Below, one piece after another: positions 50,836 to 62,160 of a stretch of DNA of 64,000 bases. Within the stretch, counting starts at the first letter, position 1; each line of letters starts with the position of its first letter. This DNA is from Chondrilla cf. caribensis (lineage: Eukaryota; Porifera; Demospongiae; Chondrillida; Chondrillidae): assembly GCA_964020155.1 (NCBI GenBank), contig OZ026570.1, forward strand, positions 3,321,779 through 3,385,778. The letters run 5' to 3'. The position numbers and the translations under genes were made by a program. Below the pieces are notes generated by a model. It was not told the origin of the DNA and ran no database searches. It saw nothing but the letters and a program-made list of their open reading frames with translations.

Positions 50836-53061
50836 ATGTCTCAAGAGCCGGTTCCGAGTGTTCTAGAGTTGAGTCAGTCGGTCAAAGACCTCACGTCCGC
50901 AGTTACTTCTATTCAAAGGCAGCAGGAACGTCTGCTCGATTCGTTTATAGCCACGCAGTCTGGGGTACAGGCGTCTCAAATTCAACCCCTTTCGACGGGG
51001 AATGAAGGTATGTTTTGTAATGCTATTTGAATGTTATTTGTTGTCTGAGAGGTTGGTTTATTATTTGGTGAATATATTTTTAATTGGTGGTTAATTTTTG
51101 GTCTTGGTAGGCGTTACTTTCGGTTATGAGTGTGTCAGTTGACTTGGTAGTTGTTGGGAGGCTCTATATTTAATTTGTGTGTCTAGGTGGTGATGCCTTT
51201 TTTGTTTTTAGGATGTATTTTGGGAGTCTCGGTTGGGGTATTTTTATTTTCATGTCTCGAATTATATTTTGAGGATTTTGGGTGGGGTATGTCTAGTGTT
51301 TTTCGGATTTGTTGGAATGACCCGGTTGTGGCCTCCTGTATTTTTTCGGGATATGTTTGGAGTGACCCAGTTGTGGCCTCCTGTATTTTTCGGGATATTT
51401 TTGGAGTGACCCAGTTTTGGCCTCCTGAGTTTTCTGGGGATATTTGTTGGAGTGACCCGGTTGTGGCCTCCTGAGTTTTTCTGGGGATATTTCGGAGTGA
51501 CCCGGTTGTGGCCTCCTGTATTTTTCGGAATATTTTTGGAGTGACCCAGTTGTGGCCTCCTGTATTTTTCGGGATATGTTTGGAGTGACCCATTTGTGGC
51601 CTCCTGTATTTTTCGGGTTTTTTATGGAGTGACCCGGTTGTGGCCTCCTTAATTTTTCGGGATATTTTGGAGTGACCCGGTTGTGGCCTCCGGTATTTTT
51701 CGGAACATTTATTGGAGTGACCCAGTTGTGGCCTCCTTAATTTTTGGGATATTTTTGGAGTGATCCGGTTGTGGCCTCCGGTATTTTTCAGAATATTTAT
51801 TGGAGTGACCCGGTTGTGGCCTCCTGTATTTTTTCGGGATATTTTTGGGAGTGACCCGGTTGTGGCCTCCGGTATGTTCTAGGATATTTTTGGAGTGTCC
51901 CGGTTGTGGCCTCTTGAGTGTTTTTGGGGATATTTTTGGAGTGTCCCGTTGTGGTCTCCTGAGTTTTTTGGGGATATTTTTGGAATGTCCCGGTAGTGGC
52001 CTCCGGTATTTTTCAGGTATGGTCTTGTTTTTTGGGGGTATTTTGAAGCGGTGGTTGGTTATGTTCTTAGGAGCCTAGTTAACTGCTTTTTACTGTTTGC
52101 CTGGGGTATTTGTGTATCCCATTTGGCGGTGTCTTTCATAGTTTGTTTATGGGAGTTTTTAGTTTTGAATTTTTCCCCATATAGTGGGCTTCTATTATTT
52201 CTAGTGAGGTCGGCACTCTATTATCTGTTATATTCTATTTGATTTTTTATGGCAGGTTCTGCCGAGAATGGTACCCTGTTGGGGGCAGAGATTGTTGTGG
52301 GAGTTGATAAACTTGTGGGGGAGCAGGTGGATGTAAACAAGAAGGAATCGGATGACTTGGGATTCGTTCCAGGGGCAGGTCTTCCGGCTATTCCTGGTTC
52401 GTTGGTGAAGCGCATCAAAAATGGCGATTTTGTGGAGTTTGGGGAATTGCTCCCTGAATTTATTGGGGAAGCATTTTTGACAAATCAAGGGGGGAAATCG
52501 ACAAGGAAGCCGCCCATGGTGGACAAGTTGCCCGATTGGTTGCTGGCTTTTTCCAGTTTAGCAGCTGTATTAATTAATGACAATAAATCTTTGGCTGCTC
52601 AACTGATCGGCTATCAAGCTTCAATTATTCGTCTCTATCGAGATTATCCGGGAAAGGCGTGGTTGGCTTATGACAGGGCATTTCGACAAAAGATGGCTGC
52701 ATCTCAGAAAGGAGATTGGGGGCAAATTGACCACGATTTGTGGGCATTGGCTTTGGGCCCTCAGAGGAGTTCATTGCCGCAGCAGCGGTTTTTGTCTTCG
52801 TCGGGAAGTGCTAGGCGCCCTTTTTTATCGTGCGACGCATGGAATATGCACAGATGCTCTAAGCCATACTGCCCATTTCCGCATGTGTGCACAGCTTGTG
52901 GTCGTCCCGGTCACCGTGTCCAGGCTTGTTCGGAAGCTGGGTCTGGAGGATCGAGTTGGCGGGTAAATCAGATGGTCCCAGGGGGTTCATCGTGGGGTAA
53001 TGCGAGCATTCCATCTCACTCACAGCAGTTGCCGGTAAGAGGTTTTCCTCATCGCCGCTAG
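50836..53061 (+). CDS. DIRS A gag-like protein, probably spliced
   Basis: Proposed exons are 50836-51007 and 52256-53061. The first frame (MSQEPVPSVLELSQSV..., coiled-coil-like) ends at a good donor, GAAG|GTATGT; the second begins after GGCAG|GTTCTGCC. The join keeps phase exactly, reading NEG|SAENGTL, about 325 residues. Without splicing, an ATG at 52249 gives a 270-residue protein. Near its C-terminus are C203-x4-C208-x3-H212 and then C214-x2-C217-x4-H222-x4-C227, a canonical CCHC zinc knuckle, which marks it as the gag-like nucleic-acid-binding protein. It is nearly identical to the copy at 58773-59585. The intron is inferred from splice signals and phase only. Confidence 0.75.
51290..52020. 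repeat. ~45-bp minisatellite inside the DIRS gag intron
   Basis: About 16 units of GGAGTGACCCGGTTGTGGCC and TCCTGTATTTTTCGGGATAT, with many indels. It lies wholly in the proposed gag intron. DIRS copy B is truncated at the edge of the equivalent region. Confidence 0.9.
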
Positions 53062-53504
53062 TTACGGATAGTGGAGGAGTGTGTAGAATATAAGCAGTCT
53101 TTGTTTATTAGTATTGATTGTATTCCATATTTATAATATTATTAGGATGGTGTTGTAGTAGTCTTATTAGCGTTGAAGCTTTGTGTATTTCTTGTAGTCT
53201 TTAAGGGGGTTCCTCTGATTTCAGTGGTATTTACTTTGTTAGTCGTTATATCAGTGTGAATAATCTGTGAATATTGATAGCTCTACGCATTTTAATATCT
53301 TAGTTATATTTGTTGTAGTTGGTGATTGATATTTATGGTATTCATTCATTGGCAATTGTTTTTTGCTTTTGATAATGCGCTTTTTTCGTGAATTGATTTT
53401 GCACATATCGTTGCGAAAACGTCTGCTCTCAAATTTGTGATGTTATAATCTGTCATAGTTTTAATGGAGTATAGATTGGGTACTGGGGTTGGCTTGGCAA
53501 GAAA

Positions 53505-54266
53505 TTGCGTTATCTAGTTCCTTCGTTTTCTCTTTTAGCTGGGTTTATTCCCCGCGGTTGGGCTGCCAAGGACTGTTTGGCTGATCGTTTTGTGGCTTTG
53601 CAACAGGTTTGCAGATCAGCAGATATTCAGAGAGCTCAATTACCAGCTTGTGTTCAGGAGATAAAGACTCCATTAAGATGGTCTGCGTGGAATTGTCATC
53701 TTCGGGGCCATCAGAACAGGGTGTGGGTAGATTGTTTGCTGCGTGGGATCACCAATGGGGTGAAGGTTGGGTTCGATGGGAGGAAGGTTCGGTCTGCCAG
53801 GAAGAATTTGCCTTCAGCGTCAGAGAAACCGGAGGTGATTCGAGATTATATTGGAAAGGAGTTAAGAAAGGGCAATATATCGGGGCCATGGCCGAGAGAG
53901 ATGCTGCCTCAATTGATCGCTAATCGATTTGGGGTGATTCCAAAATCCAATGGCAAGTGGCGATTAATTGTCGATCTTTCATTCCCGGAGGGTTGTAGCG
54001 TCAATGAAGGTATTGATAAGAGTTTGACGGGGATGGTATACTCGTCAGTAGTTGATGCGGCTCAGGTTTTGTTGCGTTTGGGTGAAGGAGCTTTGTTGGC
54101 TAAAGTGGATGTGGCTAGTGCTTATAGGATTATTCCGGTTCATCCAGAGGATCGTATGCTTTTGGGTATGTCTTGGGAAGACAAAGCTTATGTAGACAAT
54201 CAATTACCGTTTGGTTTGTCTTCAGCTCCGGTGATTTTCAATGCGTATGCTGATGGAATAGAGTAA
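53505..54266 (+). pseudogene. DIRS A truncated reverse transcriptase frame
   Basis: Essentially identical to residues 1-253 of the copy B polyprotein (WRLIVDLSFPEG, AKVDVASAYRIIPVHP, NQLPFGLSSAPVIFNAYADGIE). It stops at TAA just after the deletion breakpoint. The YLDD catalytic box, RNase H and recombinase are absent. Confidence 0.92.
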
Positions 54267-54571
54267 TCTATTGGGACATCGAATCGACACGCCCCCCCTA
54301 CACGTGGTTTGGGGAAGCCATGCTTCTTCAACACCCAGCCTTATCACACCAATAAATGGTGGAGAAAAACGAGCTACACGACCGATCCAACTATCTTGAC
54401 GACCTGCAGAACTAACAACAAAGAGAGACCCCAACAACCCTACCCCTACACCCCTAGGCCCGCCTAATTACCCGCGAGAAACAACGACTACGCGAGTCTC
54501 CCCCGAACAACACTCCATACTACCTTGAACTCCATACTAACATGAAGGGCTGGGAGAAGGGAGGGAATAAA

Positions 54572-54827
54572 AACAAAATTGTTCGCTTCTCTTCGGGAAT
54601 TCTGTTTACAGAATGACTATTTCTGTAACCACGCAACACCTAAAATATCCAGATTGGTCAGCGCATCGAACTACAACGTACATTGGATCTTCGATCGGCG
54701 AAACCTTCATTCAAACGACCCATTCACATAACGAGCTGCGCTCTACCGTCCATTACTTAGTTGCGCAACACCCTTATTACGTAAGCCTCCCTAATTAACT
54801 CCGATTACCTACGTAATCTCCATTTAA
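54572..54827 (-). repeat. Right inverted terminal repeat of DIRS A
   Basis: Reverse complement of 50490-50742. It ends CTACGTAATCTCCATTT, where copy B's sequence begins. Confidence 0.92.
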
Positions 54828-55624
54828 TTAGAGACGCTTACCGAACAAACCAGATCCTGAATCAAACTGCCTTTGAATCATCGCCCCGTAGTCAGATCTG
54901 GTCGATCTGCTCAGATACCAACCTCGCCACGGAATCGATCGATCCCATGACTGGCGGTCGGCTGGGACATCGAATCGACACGCCCCCCCTACACGTGGTT
55001 TGGGGAAGCCATGCTTCTTCCACAAATGACAGCCGCAGCTGGAATTCCTCCAAACCACGTCGAGACGCCGACAAACGTCGACCGCAACCCCGAAGATAAT
55101 TACCCTCAAGTGAGTAGCCCACATACAGTTGCAAACTCTCACCCCTATATCCTACCCGATTGCCAAACCATTTGTCCCACTGTAACGCCAACTTCGCCCC
55201 TCCTTCCCACTATCGAAGAAATTACCCCCTAAATAAACATCTGATCGACCTGCCAACATAACCTAAGCAATATTAAAAGAAACATAAATAACCATGCGTA
55301 TCAAATGATATCAAAAGAGAAAAAGCAACGACCCAATATCAGTACCACGTTCACGCAAACATCAGAAATAAGAATAAATTGAATACACCAATCACACGAC
55401 AAATCACATAAATTACACCAAATGAAACATCAACACAATTCACGTACAGAATCTCACAGCATAATAAAGAACAATAACTAGCAGCTCCGAATAACCAATT
55501 GCAACAACATAAACATCTTATATAGTAATACAATCCAATATACCTACATACATAAGATGATAGGCAAAAAACCATAAACAGCTGAAAATGACATAAATAC
55601 ACTAACTACAGCCACATCAGTACA
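54828..55624. other. DIRS B 3' region
   Basis: Non-coding. It contains a 58-bp block at 54963-55020 that also occurs in the same plus-strand orientation at 54272-54329, just after the deletion point of copy A. No inverted repeat like that of copy A is present at this end in the orientation expected for copy B. Confidence 0.65.
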
Positions 55625-58330
55625 TTACTGAACTAATTGACGAGTAAATGAAGCTAATTGACTGCGAGGAGTCTTTACATAGCGAAGAAAAGCTGAACTT
55701 TCCCAACGACCCAATAACTTGATGTTACTGTCAGAAATTCCCTGCATTGCTGCAGACGTAGCCGCCCCGATCCGAAAGCTATGCCCCGAATACCCTTTAT
55801 CTGCCACACCTTGAGAAGCCAAAGCCGACCGGACCAACGAAATGAATTTAGACTTCCGCAAAGGAGTGCCATCCTCCAACCTGAACAGTGGCCCCGGAGC
55901 CGTGCCCCTAATATGTAAATATGCCAGCAATGCCTCCACTGGACATAAATCCTTCAAAGTTCGAGCCAAATACACTGACACACCAGTTTGGAAAGGGTCC
56001 GTCTTTGACCTCTTTAAGCGAATTATCACAGCCTGGGGCTTTTTAGGATCATCTACAGAGACTGACGAAAAACTTAAATGTAATTCCTCTTGAAACTGCT
56101 CACCATCCGGCAGAACCAGCTCACCACACCGTAGGAAACCAAAAAACCCAACATTACAAGCTGCCCAAAGCATTACATTGTCAAAAGAATGAACATCTTT
56201 CTGCAGTGCCTTCTTAATAGCTCGCAACAAATCTACAGTGATAGGCAATCTTGAATTCAGAGGCACTCCATTGCATCTTTTAACACCTTGTAAGACTAAA
56301 TACACTCGGGAAGAATAACCACAAAAACTCAAACCGCTGACTACATGATGATGACGAATTGCCGATAAATACACTTTAATAGTTTTATGGGATATTTTTT
56401 GCATCCCCAAGCTAGCAATAAAACGGAGTAAAACCTCCTCCGAAGCAGGATAAGGAGTTAAGCCACATTCCCGACAGAAACCCTCATAGCGGTGTCTACC
56501 TGTCCCATAAGACTTTGCTGTTGAGGTAGCAATTCCCGCTGCCATAAAGCGCTGAAGACCTCCCTCCACCTCACGCAAAGCCAATCGGGACGCTGAATTA
56601 CTACCAAATTCCATAACACCTCTGGGATCGGGGTTGAAGCTCGGGCCGCTGTCGGCACCTGCAAAAAAAAAAAAACGATCCATCTCATTTCTCGACACCG
56701 CATCTGCAGGCCCATTCAATTTACCAGCCACATGCTTAACTTTCAAAGAAAAACCAAAAAATGATACAATGAAAAACAGTGAACGGAGCATATGCATAAC
56801 AACACCCGACTTCTCCTTGGCTGTACCACTATTCACTGCACACACCACTGACAAATTGTCACACTCGCACAACACTGACTGTCCCCGCCAAGAAGCTCCC
56901 CACACCGCACAAGCACAAACAATTGGGCACAACTCCTTTACCATGATGGACACATCATCCCAACCGACTGGCCAAGCACCTTGCAGCCACTTCTCACCCC
57001 ACACGGCACCACAGCCCCAACTTCCAGATGCATCTGATGCGAAAACCACCGAAGACTTTCGACCCCCCACTAAATCCTCAAACGATCTACCATTACACCT
57101 CAACAAAAAACAAGACCACCAAGCCAAATCAGACCGGAAACCTTGATTCAGCCGAAGAAAATAATAACCTTTACTCACAGCCCCTAATAAATTATACATG
57201 CGCCGAAGGAAGATCCTTCCATTAGGAATTACCACACAGGCATGATTCAACTTGCCCAACAACTGCTCAAGATCGTTCTTCAGGCATGACTTACGACCCG
57301 TCCACTCCTCCAACAACTTCGACAAAGAAGATAATTTACTCTCCGGCAACCGAATCTCCATTCGTACAGTGTCCAAAATAAACCCTAAAAACTGAATAGA
57401 TTTTACAGGCCCTTCCAATTTCTCTTCAGCCAAAGGAACCCCCAGATCCTCGCACACTCTCATCACTGTTGATAAAGCACTCTGACATTCACCACAATCA
57501 GGATGGCCCATAACCAGAAAATCGTCCAAATAGTGGAGCACATGCGACACTCCCTCCTTCCTCAAAATCCACTCTATTCCATCAGCATACGCATTAAAAA
57601 TCACCGGAGCTGAAGACAAACCAAACGGTAATTGATTGTCTACATAAGCTTTGTCTTCCCAAGACATACCCAAAAGCATACGATCCTCTGGATGAACCGG
57701 AATAATCCTATAAGCACTAGCCACATCCACTTTAGCCAACAAAGCTCCTTCACCCAAACGCAACAAAACCTGAGCCGCATCAACTACTGACGAGTATACC
57801 ATCCCCGTCAAACTCTTATCAATACCTTCATTGACGCTACAACCCTCCGGGAATGAAAGATCGACAATTAATCGCCACTTGCCATTGGATTTTGGAATCA
57901 CCCCAAATCGATTAGCGATCAATTGAGGCAGCATCTCTCTCGGCCATGGCCCCGATATATTGCCCTTTCTTAACTCCTTTCCAATATAATCTCGAATCAC
58001 CTCCGGTTTCTCTGACGCTGAAGGCAAATTCTTCCTGGCAGACCGAACCTTCCTCCCATCGAACCCAACCTTCACCCCATTGGTGATCCCACGCAGCAAA
58101 CAATCTACCCACACCCTGTTCTGATGGCCCCGAAGATGACAATTCCACGCAGACCATCTTAATGGAGTCTTTATCTCCTGAACACAAGCTGGTAATTGAG
58201 CTCTCTGAATATCTGCTGATCTGCAAACCTGTTGCAAAGCCACAAAACGATCAGCCAAACAGTCCTTGGCAGCCCAACCGCGGGGAATAAACCCAGCTAA
58301 AAGAGAAAACGAAGGAACTAGATAAAGCAA
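55625..58330 (-). CDS. DIRS B RT-RNase H-tyrosine recombinase polyprotein
   Basis: A 901-residue uninterrupted frame. Reverse transcriptase, about 105-330: D202 in AKVDVASAY, LPFGLSSAP, and the YLDD box at 267-270. RNase H, about 425-550: D433 (FASDASG), E466 (VKEL), D491 (CDN), D543 (PADAVSRN). Tyrosine recombinase, about 590-895: R734 (GFLRCGEL), K776 (RSKTDP), H850-x2-R853 (SGHSFR), W876 (LGRWES) and the nucleophile Y884 (FLRYV). All catalytic residues of the three activities are present. The product would copy the element RNA and insert circular DNA by recombination. In many DIRS elements RT/RH and recombinase sit in separate or overlapping frames; here they are one frame. An upstream in-frame start is not obvious, so the first Met is assumed. 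Confidence 0.93.
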   Translation of the reverse strand: MLYLVPSFSLLAGFIPRGWAAKDCLADRFVALQQVCRSADIQRAQLPACVQEIKTPLRWSAWNCHLRGHQNRVWVDCLLRGITNGVKVGFDGRKVRSARKNLPSASEKPEVIRDYIGKELRKGNISGPWPREMLPQLIANRFGVIPKSNGKWRLIVDLSFPEGCSVNEGIDKSLTGMVYSSVVDAAQVLLRLGEGALLAKVDVASAYRIIPVHPEDRMLLGMSWEDKAYVDNQLPFGLSSAPVIFNAYADGIEWILRKEGVSHVLHYLDDFLVMGHPDCGECQSALSTVMRVCEDLGVPLAEEKLEGPVKSIQFLGFILDTVRMEIRLPESKLSSLSKLLEEWTGRKSCLKNDLEQLLGKLNHACVVIPNGRIFLRRMYNLLGAVSKGYYFLRLNQGFRSDLAWWSCFLLRCNGRSFEDLVGGRKSSVVFASDASGSWGCGAVWGEKWLQGAWPVGWDDVSIMVKELCPIVCACAVWGASWRGQSVLCECDNLSVVCAVNSGTAKEKSGVVMHMLRSLFFIVSFFGFSLKVKHVAGKLNGPADAVSRNEMDRFFFFAGADSGPSFNPDPRGVMEFGSNSASRLALREVEGGLQRFMAAGIATSTAKSYGTGRHRYEGFCRECGLTPYPASEEVLLRFIASLGMQKISHKTIKVYLSAIRHHHVVSGLSFCGYSSRVYLVLQGVKRCNGVPLNSRLPITVDLLRAIKKALQKDVHSFDNVMLWAACNVGFFGFLRCGELVLPDGEQFQEELHLSFSSVSVDDPKKPQAVIIRLKRSKTDPFQTGVSVYLARTLKDLCPVEALLAYLHIRGTAPGPLFRLEDGTPLRKSKFISLVRSALASQGVADKGYSGHSFRIGAATSAAMQGISDSNIKLLGRWESSAFLRYVKTPRSQLASFTRQLVQ

Positions 58331-58772
58331 TTTCTTGCCAAGCCAACCCCAGTACCCAATCTATACTCCATTAAAACTATGACAGATTATAACATCACAA
58401 ATTTGAGAGCAGACGTTTTCGCAACGATATGTGCAAAATCAATTCACGAAAAAAGTGCATTATCAAAAGCAAAAAACAATTGCCAATGAATGAATACCAT
58501 AAATATCAATCACCAAATACAACAAATATAACTAAGATATTAAAATGCGTAGAGCTATCAATATTCACAGATTATTCACACTGATATAACGACTAACAAA
58601 GTAAATACCACTGAAATCAGAGGAACCCCCTAAAGACTACAAGAAATACACAAAGCTTCAACGCTAATAAGACTACTACAACACCATCCTAATAATATTA
58701 TAACTATGGAATACAATCAATACTAATAAACAAAGACTGCTTATATTCTACACACTCCTCCACTATCCGTAA

Positions 58773-59585
58773 CTAGCGGCGTTGAGGAAAACCTCTTACC
58801 GGCAACTGCTGTGAGTGAGATGGAATGCTCGCATTACCCCACGATGAACCCCCTGGGACCATCTGATTTACCCGCCAACTCGATCCTCCAGACCCAGCTT
58901 CCGAACAAGCCTGGACACGGTGACCGGGACGACCACAAGCTGTGCACACATGCGGAAATGGGCAGTATGGCTTAGAGCATCTGTGCATATTCCATGCGTC
59001 GCACGATAAAAAAGGGCGCCTAGCACTTCCCGACGAAGACAAAAACCGCTGCTGCGGCAATGAACTCCTCTGAGGGCCCAAAGCCAATGCCCACAAATCG
59101 TGGTCAATTTGCCCCCAATCTCCTTTCTGAGATGCAGCCATCTTTTGTCGAAATGCCCTGTCATAAGCCAACCACGCCTTTCCCGGATAATCTCGATAGA
59201 GACGAATAATTGAAGCTTGATAGCCGATCAGTTGAGCAGCCAAAGATTTATTATCATTAATTAATACAGCTGCTAAACTGGAAAAAGCCAGCAACCAATC
59301 GGGCAACTTGTCCACCATGGGCGGCTTCCTTGTCGATTTCCCCCCTTGATTTGTCAAAAATGCTTCCCCAATAAATTCAGGGAGCAATTCCCCAAACTCC
59401 ACAAAATCGCCATTTTTGATGCGCTTCACCAACGAACCAGGAATAGCCGGAAGACCTGCCCCTGGAACGAATCCCAAGTCATCCGATTCCTTCTTGTTTA
59501 CATCCACCTGCTCCCCCACAAGTTTATCAACTCCCACAACAATCTCTGCCCCCGACAGGGTACCATTCTCGGCAGAACCTGCCAT
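58773..59585 (-). CDS. DIRS B gag-like protein (second exon or complete)
   Basis: 270 residues, differing from the copy A protein at about two positions (LGAE/SGAE, PHRR/PQRR). It has the same CCHC zinc knuckle at 214-227. The acceptor-like GGCAG|GTTCTGCC is present at its start, but the first exon seen in copy A is lost by truncation. The downstream partner is the polyprotein at 55625. Confidence 0.85.
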   Translation of the reverse strand: MAGSAENGTLSGAEIVVGVDKLVGEQVDVNKKESDDLGFVPGAGLPAIPGSLVKRIKNGDFVEFGELLPEFIGEAFLTNQGGKSTRKPPMVDKLPDWLLAFSSLAAVLINDNKSLAAQLIGYQASIIRLYRDYPGKAWLAYDRAFRQKMAASQKGDWGQIDHDLWALALGPQRSSLPQQRFLSSSGSARRPFLSCDAWNMHRCSKPYCPFPHVCTACGRPGHRVQACSEAGSGGSSWRVNQMVPGGSSWGNASIPSHSQQLPVRGFPQRR

Positions 59586-59999
59586 AAAAAATCAAATAGA
59601 ATATAACAGATAATAGAGTGCCGACCTCACTAGAAATAATAGAAGCCCACTATATGGGGAAAAATTCAAAACTAAAAACTCCCATAAACAAACTATGAAA
59701 GACACCGCCAAATGGGATACACAAATACCCCAGGCAAACAGTAAAAAGCAGTTAACTAGGCTCCTAAGAACATAACCAACCACCGCTTCAAAATACCCCC
59801 AAAAAACAAGACCATACCTGAAATACACCATACCATACCAAACAGAAGCAATAGAGAGCAATAATATATGCATGTAAACTTGTTATTAATAAATTTCATA
59901 TTTATTGTACATACAGTGTGCACTGTATACATACATGCAGTAGTTTTAAAATTAATGCAGTGCACATAATTCATATAATATTGTATGTATGTAGTATCA

Positions 60000-60310
60000 T
60001 TGTATACTACATAATTGTATTGTATACTACAGTATTGTATTGTATACTACAGCATTGTATTGTATACTACACCATTGTATTGTATTGTGTACTACAGCAT
60101 TGTATTGTATTGTATACTACAGCATTGTATTGTATTGTATACTACACCATTGTATTGTATTGTGTACTACAGCATTGTATTGTATTGTGTACTACAGCAT
60201 TGTATTGTATTGTGTACTACAGCATTGTATTGTATTGTATACTACAGCATTGTATTGTATTGTATACTACAGCATTGTATTGTATTGTATACTACAGCAT
60301 TGCATTGTAT
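60000..60310. repeat. (ATTGT)n / TATACTACAGC tandem repeat, right copy
   Basis: Expanded equivalent of 47160-47330, with extra GTGTACTACAGCATTGTATT units. Confidence 0.92.
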
Positions 60311-61115
60311 GTAGTATTCGGTACCATACTTTTGTTGAGGTAGAGATGAATGGAAGGTGGTATCACGAATATAGTTGAGGGGTAGACGAATAGGCAACTT
60401 AGCTGACCAGGGTAGCTAGGTTGGATTACGAATATCGTTGAGAGGAGACGAATAGATAAACTTAGTTGACCAGGGTAGCTAGGTTGGATCACGAATATCG
60501 TTGAGAGGAGCCGACTAGGCAACTTAGCTGACCAGGGTAGCTAGGTTGGATCACGAATATCGTTGAGAGGAGACGAATAGATAAACTTAGTTGACCAGGG
60601 TAGCTAGGTTGGATCACGAATATCGTTGAGAGGAGACGAATAGATAAACTAAGTTGACCAGAGTAGCTAGGTTGGATCACGAATATAGTTGAGAGGAGAC
60701 GAATAGATAAACTTGGGTTACCACCACATCTACTAACAAAGACACAGTGATGTTACTGAGGTCATGAATATAGTTAATCAGTTCAACAGATGCATGTAAC
60801 AGTAAACAATACTAGTTGGTTAAACAATACCATGGTTGGGTTGAAAACAATACAGTTGAGTTAAACAACACTGCAGATTAGATAAACAACAACACGGATG
60901 AGTGAAACAACATGGCAGATGAGTTGGTTACTACACAGTTGAGTTGGAACATGTTCCAATTCAGTTTTAATCTCTACAGGAAGTGATTTGCTAATGAATA
61001 TCATTAACTACCACACATTCAGAGTCAGTCCTAGCTGAGGAATACCAGAGAGGTACCAGCCAAAACACAAGTAGCATTGTCAAACAAAGCAAGCTTCTCA
61101 AAACACCTAAACCAG

Positions 61116-62160
61116 GAGCTAGAGGTCTACTACAGCAACTACAGATCCTCCCTGTACTTAGAGGTCTACTACAGCAACTACAGATCCTCCCTGTACTTAG
61201 AGGTCTACTACAGCAACTACAGGTCCTCCCTGTACTTAGAGGTCTATTACAGCAACTACAGGTCCTCCCTGTACTTAGAGGTCTATTACAGCAACTACAG
61301 GTCCTCCCTATACTTAGAGGTCCACTACAGCAACTACAGGTCCTCCCTGTACTTAGAGGTCCACTACAGCAACTACAGGTCCTCCCTGTACTTAGAGGTC
61401 TACTACAGCAACTACAGGTCCTCCCTGTACTTAGAGGTCCACTACAGCAACTACAGGTCCTCCCTGTACTTAGAGGTCCACTACAGCAACTACAGGTCCT
61501 CCCTGTACTTAGAGGTCCACTACAGCAACTACAGGTCCTCCCTGTACTTAGAGGTCTATTACAGCAACTACAGGTCATCCCTGTACTTAGAGGTCTATTA
61601 CAGCAACTACAGGTCCTCCCTGTACTTAGAGGTCTATTACAGCAACTACAGGTCCTCCCTGTACTTAGAGGTCTATTACAGCAACTACAGGTCATCCCTG
61701 TACTTAGAGGTCTATTACAGCAACTACAGGTCCTCCCTGTACTTAGAGGTCTATTACAGCAACTACAGGTCCTCCCTGTACTTAGAGGTCTATTACAGCA
61801 ACTACAGGTCCTCCCTGTACTTAGAGGTCTACTACAGCAACTACAGGTCATCCCTGTACTTAGAGGTCTATTACAGCAACTACAGGTCCTCCCTGTACTT
61901 AGAGGTCTATTACAGCAACTACAGGTCCTCCCTGTACTTAGAGGTCTATTACAGCAACTACAGGTCCTCCCTGTACTTAGAGGTCTATTACAGCAACTAC
62001 AGGTCCTCCCTGTACTTAGAGGTCTACTACAGCAACTACAGGTCCTCCCTATACTTAGAGGTCCACTACAGCAACTACAGGTCCTCCCTATACTTAGAGG
62101 TCTACTACAGCAACTACAGGTCCTCCCTGTACTTAGAGGTCCACTACAGCAACTACAGCA
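61116..62160. repeat. 39-bp minisatellite, right copy
   Basis: Same 39-bp unit and length as 48128-49172. The order of unit variants differs in places (for example around 61560-61720), consistent with gene-conversion-like exchange or allelic divergence. Confidence 0.95.

Larger units (their letters stand above)
50490..54827 (+). mobile_element. DIRS-type retrotransposon copy A, internally deleted
   Basis: It is bounded by ~253-bp inverted terminal repeats (50490-50742 and 54572-54827). Between them lie a gag gene with an apparent intron and the first 253 codons of the RT frame. The RT stops after the codons for GIE, where the sequence switches to unrelated DNA beginning TGGGACATCGAATCGACAC. 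RNase H and recombinase are missing. DIRS elements use a tyrosine recombinase rather than an integrase and have inverted or split terminal repeats, which fits. It is non-autonomous. No clear target-site duplication is seen, as expected for this class. Confidence 0.87.
54828..59835 (-). mobile_element. DIRS-type retrotransposon copy B, 5' truncated
   Basis: On the minus strand it runs gag (59585-58773), a ~440-bp spacer, then an intact RT-RNase H-tyrosine recombinase frame (58330-55625) and ~800 bp of 3' sequence. The left inverted repeat and the first gag exon are missing: homology with copy A stops at about 59830 (opposite 52015 of A), where the right duplication copy begins. The stretch 52015-54263 of copy A and 57568-59820 here form near-identical inverted arms of about 2.25 kb. 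Near-identity indicates a recent origin. Confidence 0.87.

Noticed and set aside
53505..58330. Virus or endogenous retrovirus origin for the RT genes
   Set aside because: There is no protease, integrase or envelope. A tyrosine recombinase with inverted terminal repeats identifies a DIRS retrotransposon.
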